Source: Bacillota bacterium
Lineage (GTDB): Bacteria; Bacillota; Clostridia; Saccharofermentanales; Fastidiosipilaceae
Direction: 5' to 3'
Assembly (NCBI GenBank): GCA_023388205.1
Contig: JAEWGS010000099.1
Location: 1 to 9,121, forward strand
DNA length: 9,121 nucleotides
A program made the position numbers and the translations under genes. Shown one piece after another: positions 6,819 through 9,121 of the stretch; the first letter of the stretch is position 1, and every line of letters begins with the position of its first letter. Under the pieces are notes generated by a model. The model saw only the letters and a program-made list of their open reading frames with translations. It ran no database searches and was not told the DNA's origin.

Positions 6819-8542
6819 GAAGCAATCGCTCCTTTCTTCTGGGATTCATAAATGGACCGGTAGATGTTGGAAGTTTGCAAAAGTTCATCGTGTGTGCCCT
6901 GAGACTCAATCAGTCCTTCATCTAAAACGAGGATGTGGTCGCAAGCTTCAACCGTGCTGATTCTTTGTGCGATGATGAGGGTCGTCAGATGGGGATAGAG
7001 CGTTTTCAGGCTGGTCAAAATACGGCGCTCCGTTTTCGTGTCAACCGCAGAAGTCGAATCATCGAGGATCAAAATTTTGGGCTGACGAACAAGCGCTCTA
7101 GCGATACAAAGGCGCTGCCTTTGGCCGCCGGAAAAGTTACTTCCACCGCGCTCGACAGGTGCGTCTAAGCCTTCCTGAAGTTTGGAAACAAATTCGTAAG
7201 CGTCAGCTGCTTTGAGTGCGTGGATGATGTCTTCGTCGCTTGCATCCGCGCGACCCCAGAGCATATTGCTCCGGATCGTACCGGTGAAGAGTTCATTTTT
7301 TTGAAAGACCAAAGCGATGTCATCACGAAGGGTTTGGAAAGCGTAATCTTTGACGTTGTGTGAACCAATGTGAATCGCACCGCTGCGTACATCGTAGAGA
7401 CGAGGGATCAGCTGGATAATGGAGGACTTACCGGAGCCCGTGGTGCCGATGATGCCCAGCGTCTGTCCATCTTTAATTTCAAAGTTGATGTCCTTGAGCG
7501 CGTCGGCAGCCATAGCGGGATAGCGGAAGCAAACATGGTCAAAACGGATGCTGCAATCTTGAATTGCTTGGATGGGCGCAGACTTTTCGACGAGATCTGA
7601 TTCAAGGTCAAAAACTTCGACAATGCGTTCGCCTGAGACTTTTGCTCTTGAGATCTGCATGAAAATAAAACTGAGAAAGATCAAGGAAAAGGTAATTTGA
7701 AAGCAATACATCGAGAAGGCGCTCAAACGTCCGATTTCAAAGCTGCCGCCCAATATCATCTGACCGCCAATCCAGAAAATGATGCCTAAGAAGATGTTGG
7801 CGATGCTGTAGAGGGAGGGAAAGGCGAGCGCCAGAATCTTAAACGCAGAAATGTTTTTCTTGCGCAGATCCTGATTGACGCGACCGAAGACAGAAATTTG
7901 CTGATCCTCTCGAACGAAGCCTTTGACCTCACGAATGGCACGCATATTCTCTTGCGTGACGCCGTTGACTTCATCCAAAGCTTTTTGGGCGGACTTAAAA
8001 CGGGGAATTGTGAGGGCCATAATGATGCCGATACAAAGGACTATGGCGGGAATCATGAAGAAAAAAATGCTGCCGAGTTCAGCGGATTGGCGGTAAGCCA
8101 TAATCAAGGCGAAGATAATCATTAGGGGGGCGCGAATCGCTCCGCGGATAATCATCATCAAGCCTTGAGCGACTTGCTGCACATCGTTGGTGATGCGGGT
8201 GATGAGCGTGGACGTGCGCATCTGATCTAGGTTTTTGAAAGAATAACTATGGATCTTGTCATAGAGATCCTGACGCAAATCCGCGGCAAAGCCCATGCTG
8301 CCAAAGGAGGCGAGATAAGAGCCCAGTCCACCGCAAATTAGGGCAAAAAGGCCGATCAAAAGAATGCGAAGGCACAAACTTTTGATGAGTTCAAAGTCGC
8401 GTCCGACAAGACCTACGTCGATGAGTTGCGCCATATAAAGAGGGACCAAGATATCGCAGAAGACCTCGAAGATCATGAGGAGCGGACAGAGGTATCCGTA
8501 AATCCGGTGTTGACGCCAATGTTGACTGAGTTTGCGTATCAC
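6815..8542 (-). CDS. ABC exporter half-transporter, degenerate-site subunit of heterodimer 2
   Basis: This 575-residue half-transporter has six predicted membrane segments (about 17-42, 57-82, 131-150, 157-180, 236-262, 272-295) and a C-terminal ATPase domain. The motifs are A-loop Tyr341, Walker A GTTGSGKS (366-373, Lys372), signature FSGGQ (470-474), and Walker B LILDD with Asp495 in place of the catalytic Glu. The motif IIAQRIST has Gln526 where the switch His normally lies. Loss of both Glu and His resembles the degenerate site of TAP1 (family knowledge), so this chain should bind ATP at a poorly hydrolysing site while lending a canonical signature to its partner. The start is GTG (8542-8540): AAAGG lies 10 bases upstream and an in-frame TAG lies six codons upstream, so no longer start exists. 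The stop overlaps the partner's ATG by four bases. It is the first gene of its operon. Substrate unknown. Confidence 0.95.
   Translation of the reverse strand: MIRKLSQHWRQHRIYGYLCPLLMIFEVFCDILVPLYMAQLIDVGLVGRDFELIKSLCLRILLIGLFALICGGLGSYLASFGSMGFAADLRQDLYDKIHSYSFKNLDQMRTSTLITRITNDVQQVAQGLMMIIRGAIRAPLMIIFALIMAYRQSAELGSIFFFMIPAIVLCIGIIMALTIPRFKSAQKALDEVNGVTQENMRAIREVKGFVREDQQISVFGRVNQDLRKKNISAFKILALAFPSLYSIANIFLGIIFWIGGQMILGGSFEIGRLSAFSMYCFQITFSLIFLSFIFMQISRAKVSGERIVEVFDLESDLVEKSAPIQAIQDCSIRFDHVCFRYPAMAADALKDINFEIKDGQTLGIIGTTGSGKSSIIQLIPRLYDVRSGAIHIGSHNVKDYAFQTLRDDIALVFQKNELFTGTIRSNMLWGRADASDEDIIHALKAADAYEFVSKLQEGLDAPVERGGSNFSGGQRQRLCIARALVRQPKILILDDSTSAVDTKTERRILTSLKTLYPHLTTLIIAQRISTVEACDHILVLDEGLIESQGTHDELLQTSNIYRSIYESQKKGAIAS
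6829..6835 (-). promoter_or_regulatory. Ribosome binding site of the second gene in exporter pair 2
   Basis: The minus strand reads AAAGGAG, 10 bases before the ATG at 6818-6816, inside the last codons of the upstream gene. Together with the ATGA stop/start overlap this supports translational coupling and balanced production of the two subunits. Confidence 0.8.
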
Positions 8543-8552
8543 AATGACACTG

Positions 8553-8557
8553 CCTTT
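8553..8557 (-). promoter_or_regulatory. Ribosome binding site of the GTG-start exporter gene
   Basis: The minus strand reads AAAGG 10 bases before the GTG start. It is shorter and weaker than the sites of the other exporter genes. With the non-ATG start, it suggests modest initiation for the first subunit of pair 2. Confidence 0.5.
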
Positions 8558-8762
8558 CTAATATGAAATAAAGGGCTACTATTACAGATCAAAGCGTTGA
8601 GGCTAAGATGAGCTCGGTTTGAGAGACCGAAGACTAAAATCTGGGGCGATGAGCGTTCAGAAAGGAATAGAGCCACGATCAATCCTATTATTATGCGCTT
8701 TTTTGCCGTACCCATGCAGGTAACGAAAAGGCACGAATGTGAGAACTTAATCTGTTACACAA

Positions 8763-8803
8763 GGTGCGGCGCAGCATGGCGGTGCGGTGCGGCGCAGCAT
8801 GGC
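8763..8803. repeat. 18-bp perfect direct repeat, two copies
   Basis: GGTGCGGCGCAGCATGGC occurs at 8763-8780 and 8786-8803. The copies are separated by GGTGC, itself the first five bases of the repeat, so the pair looks like a tandem duplication with a partial unit between. It is GC-rich, in contrast to the AT-rich flanks. Confidence 0.9.
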
Positions 8804-8830
8804 ACAAAACGGCACAACACGGCGCAAGAC
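8801..8830. repeat. Three imperfect 10-bp tandem repeats
   Basis: GGCACAAAAC (8801-8810), GGCACAACAC (8811-8820) and GGCGCAAGAC (8821-8830) follow each other without gaps and differ at one to three positions. The array joins the 18-bp repeats on its left to the 21-bp repeats on its right. Confidence 0.75.
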
Positions 8831-8865
8831 CATGAATCCAGGCACGCAAGACCATGAATCCAGGC
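8823..8865. repeat. 21-bp perfect direct repeat, two copies with 22-bp period
   Basis: The 21-base unit at 8823-8843 (starting CGCAAGACCATG and ending AATCCAGGC) recurs exactly at 8845-8865, with a single A between. Two copies only, so not a CRISPR array. Perfect identity points to a recent duplication, for example by polymerase slippage. Confidence 0.92.
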
Positions 8866-8871
8866 GCTTTG

Positions 8872-8907
8872 AAAATAAAAAAAGAGAGAAAGCGGGCGCT
8901 TCCTCCC
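8872..8907 (-). terminator. Intrinsic terminator of the CBS-domain gene
   Basis: On the minus strand GGGAGGAAGC (8907-8898) pairs with GCTTTCTCTC (8893-8884) around loop GCCC. This is a 10-bp stem with two G-T pairs. TTTTTTTATTTT (8883-8872) follows directly. It lies about 73 bases past the stop of the CBS-domain gene and separates that transcript from the exporter operon on the same strand. Confidence 0.8.
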
Positions 8908-8980
8908 CCAAAAATAATAAAAAAACTGAGCCAAAAGACAGAGTCGAAAGATGGAGTCAAGTGGCTGAAGCAAGTAGCGA

Positions 8981-9121
8981 TTAGGCGGGACTAGAACTTT
9001 GGTGTGGGGGGTCATGCGGAGGTGTTTTGAAGGGGCGCACATGCTTTTGGATGATATCCGCCATCACATCACTTCGCTTGATGATGCCCATGAAAAAGCC
9101 GCGGTCGTCGATGACGGGGAC
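8981..9121 (-). CDS. C-terminal end of a CBS-domain protein (5' partial)
   Basis: The minus strand is open from the window edge for 46 codons, then stops with TAA (8983-8981). The translation begins VPVIDDRGFFMGIIKRSDVM, the classic end of a CBS domain: the V-P-V-(I/V)-D-(D/E) strand, a turn, the G-(I/V)-(I/V) strand, then the S-D-(V/L) helix start. About 18 Pro/His/Ser-rich residues follow. CBS domains usually bind adenine nucleotides and regulate an attached enzyme, channel or transporter (family knowledge). The attached part is outside the window. Because the domain is at the C-terminus, MgtE is unlikely, since there it precedes the membrane domain. A chloride channel, CorC-like protein, sugar-phosphate isomerase or stand-alone CBS protein all remain possible. 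A good terminator follows at 8872-8907. Confidence 0.85.
   Translation of the reverse strand, partial: VPVIDDRGFFMGIIKRSDVMADIIQKHVRPFKTPPHDPPHQSSSPA

Larger units (their letters stand above)
8543..8980. other. Non-coding interval between the CBS-domain gene and exporter pair 2
   Basis: These 438 bases carry no convincing gene. From the right they hold the CBS gene's 3' trailer and terminator (8872-8907), a GC-rich repeat patch (8763-8865), and about 200 bases of leader or promoter region for the exporter operon. A short hairpin (TCGGTTT 8614-8620 with AGACCGA 8624-8630, one G-T pair, 3-base loop) lies 72 bases before the GTG start. The promoter for pair 2 should be here. On the minus strand a -10-like TGTAAT (positions 8586-8581) exists but has no good -35 at 16-18 bases, so I do not call one. 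No riboswitch class is recognised. Confidence 0.6.

Noticed and set aside
8763..8865. Possible CRISPR array
   Set aside because: Only two copies of each longer unit, spacers of 1-5 bases, and no cas genes nearby.
8691..8960. 89-codon minus-strand reading frame across the repeat patch
   Set aside because: No plausible ribosome binding site, composition driven by the repeats, and it reads straight through the terminator of the CBS gene.
8787..8984. 65-codon plus-strand reading frame (GTG start) with a Lys/Arg-rich product
   Set aside because: No ribosome binding site. It begins inside the direct repeats, runs through the minus-strand terminator, and overlaps the end of the CBS-domain gene.

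Overview
This window looks like a piece of a Gram-positive-type (Bacillota-like) bacterial chromosome. The reasons are the strong purine-rich ribosome binding sites (GGGAGG, AAAGGAG), a classical lipobox lipoprotein with no sign of outer-membrane machinery, and four half-size ABC exporters of the kind common in Firmicutes (YheI/YheH, BmrC/BmrD, LmrC/LmrD, TM287/TM288 type). I cannot name a species. The window is dense with genes and has no rRNA, tRNA, CRISPR array or insertion sequence that I can see.

Layout, left to right. (1) Positions 1-1827 (+) hold an ABC exporter half-transporter cut off at its 5' end by the window edge. One base later, 1829-3643 (+) encodes its partner. (2) Positions 3774-4886 (+) encode a 370-residue predicted lipoprotein with a long Pro/Gln/Glu spacer and an unrecognised acidic C-terminal region. 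It has its own candidate promoter and a 5'-leader hairpin. (3) Positions 4927-4962 form a strong hairpin terminator that can serve both strands. (4) On the minus strand, 8542-6815 and 6818-5013 encode a second ABC pair, joined by a 4-base ATGA overlap. (5) Positions 8543-8980 are a non-coding interval with nested short direct repeats and, at 8872-8907, a minus-strand terminator. (6) Positions 9121-8981 (-) are the last 46 codons of a CBS-domain protein that starts outside the window.

How the genes fit together. Each ABC pair has the hallmarks of a heterodimeric exporter with one degenerate and one canonical ATP site. In both pairs the first gene has Asp in place of the catalytic Glu but a canonical SGGQ signature. 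The second gene has the catalytic Glu but an altered LSQG(E/Q) signature. The two pairs therefore share gene order and asymmetry, and they converge on the lipoprotein and the shared terminator. The lipoprotein lies directly downstream of the first pair with no obvious terminator between, so it may be co-expressed with that exporter. Substrates cannot be read from the sequence. The least explained items are the lipoprotein, the acidic tail of the first exporter subunit, and the repeat patch in the right-hand intergenic region.
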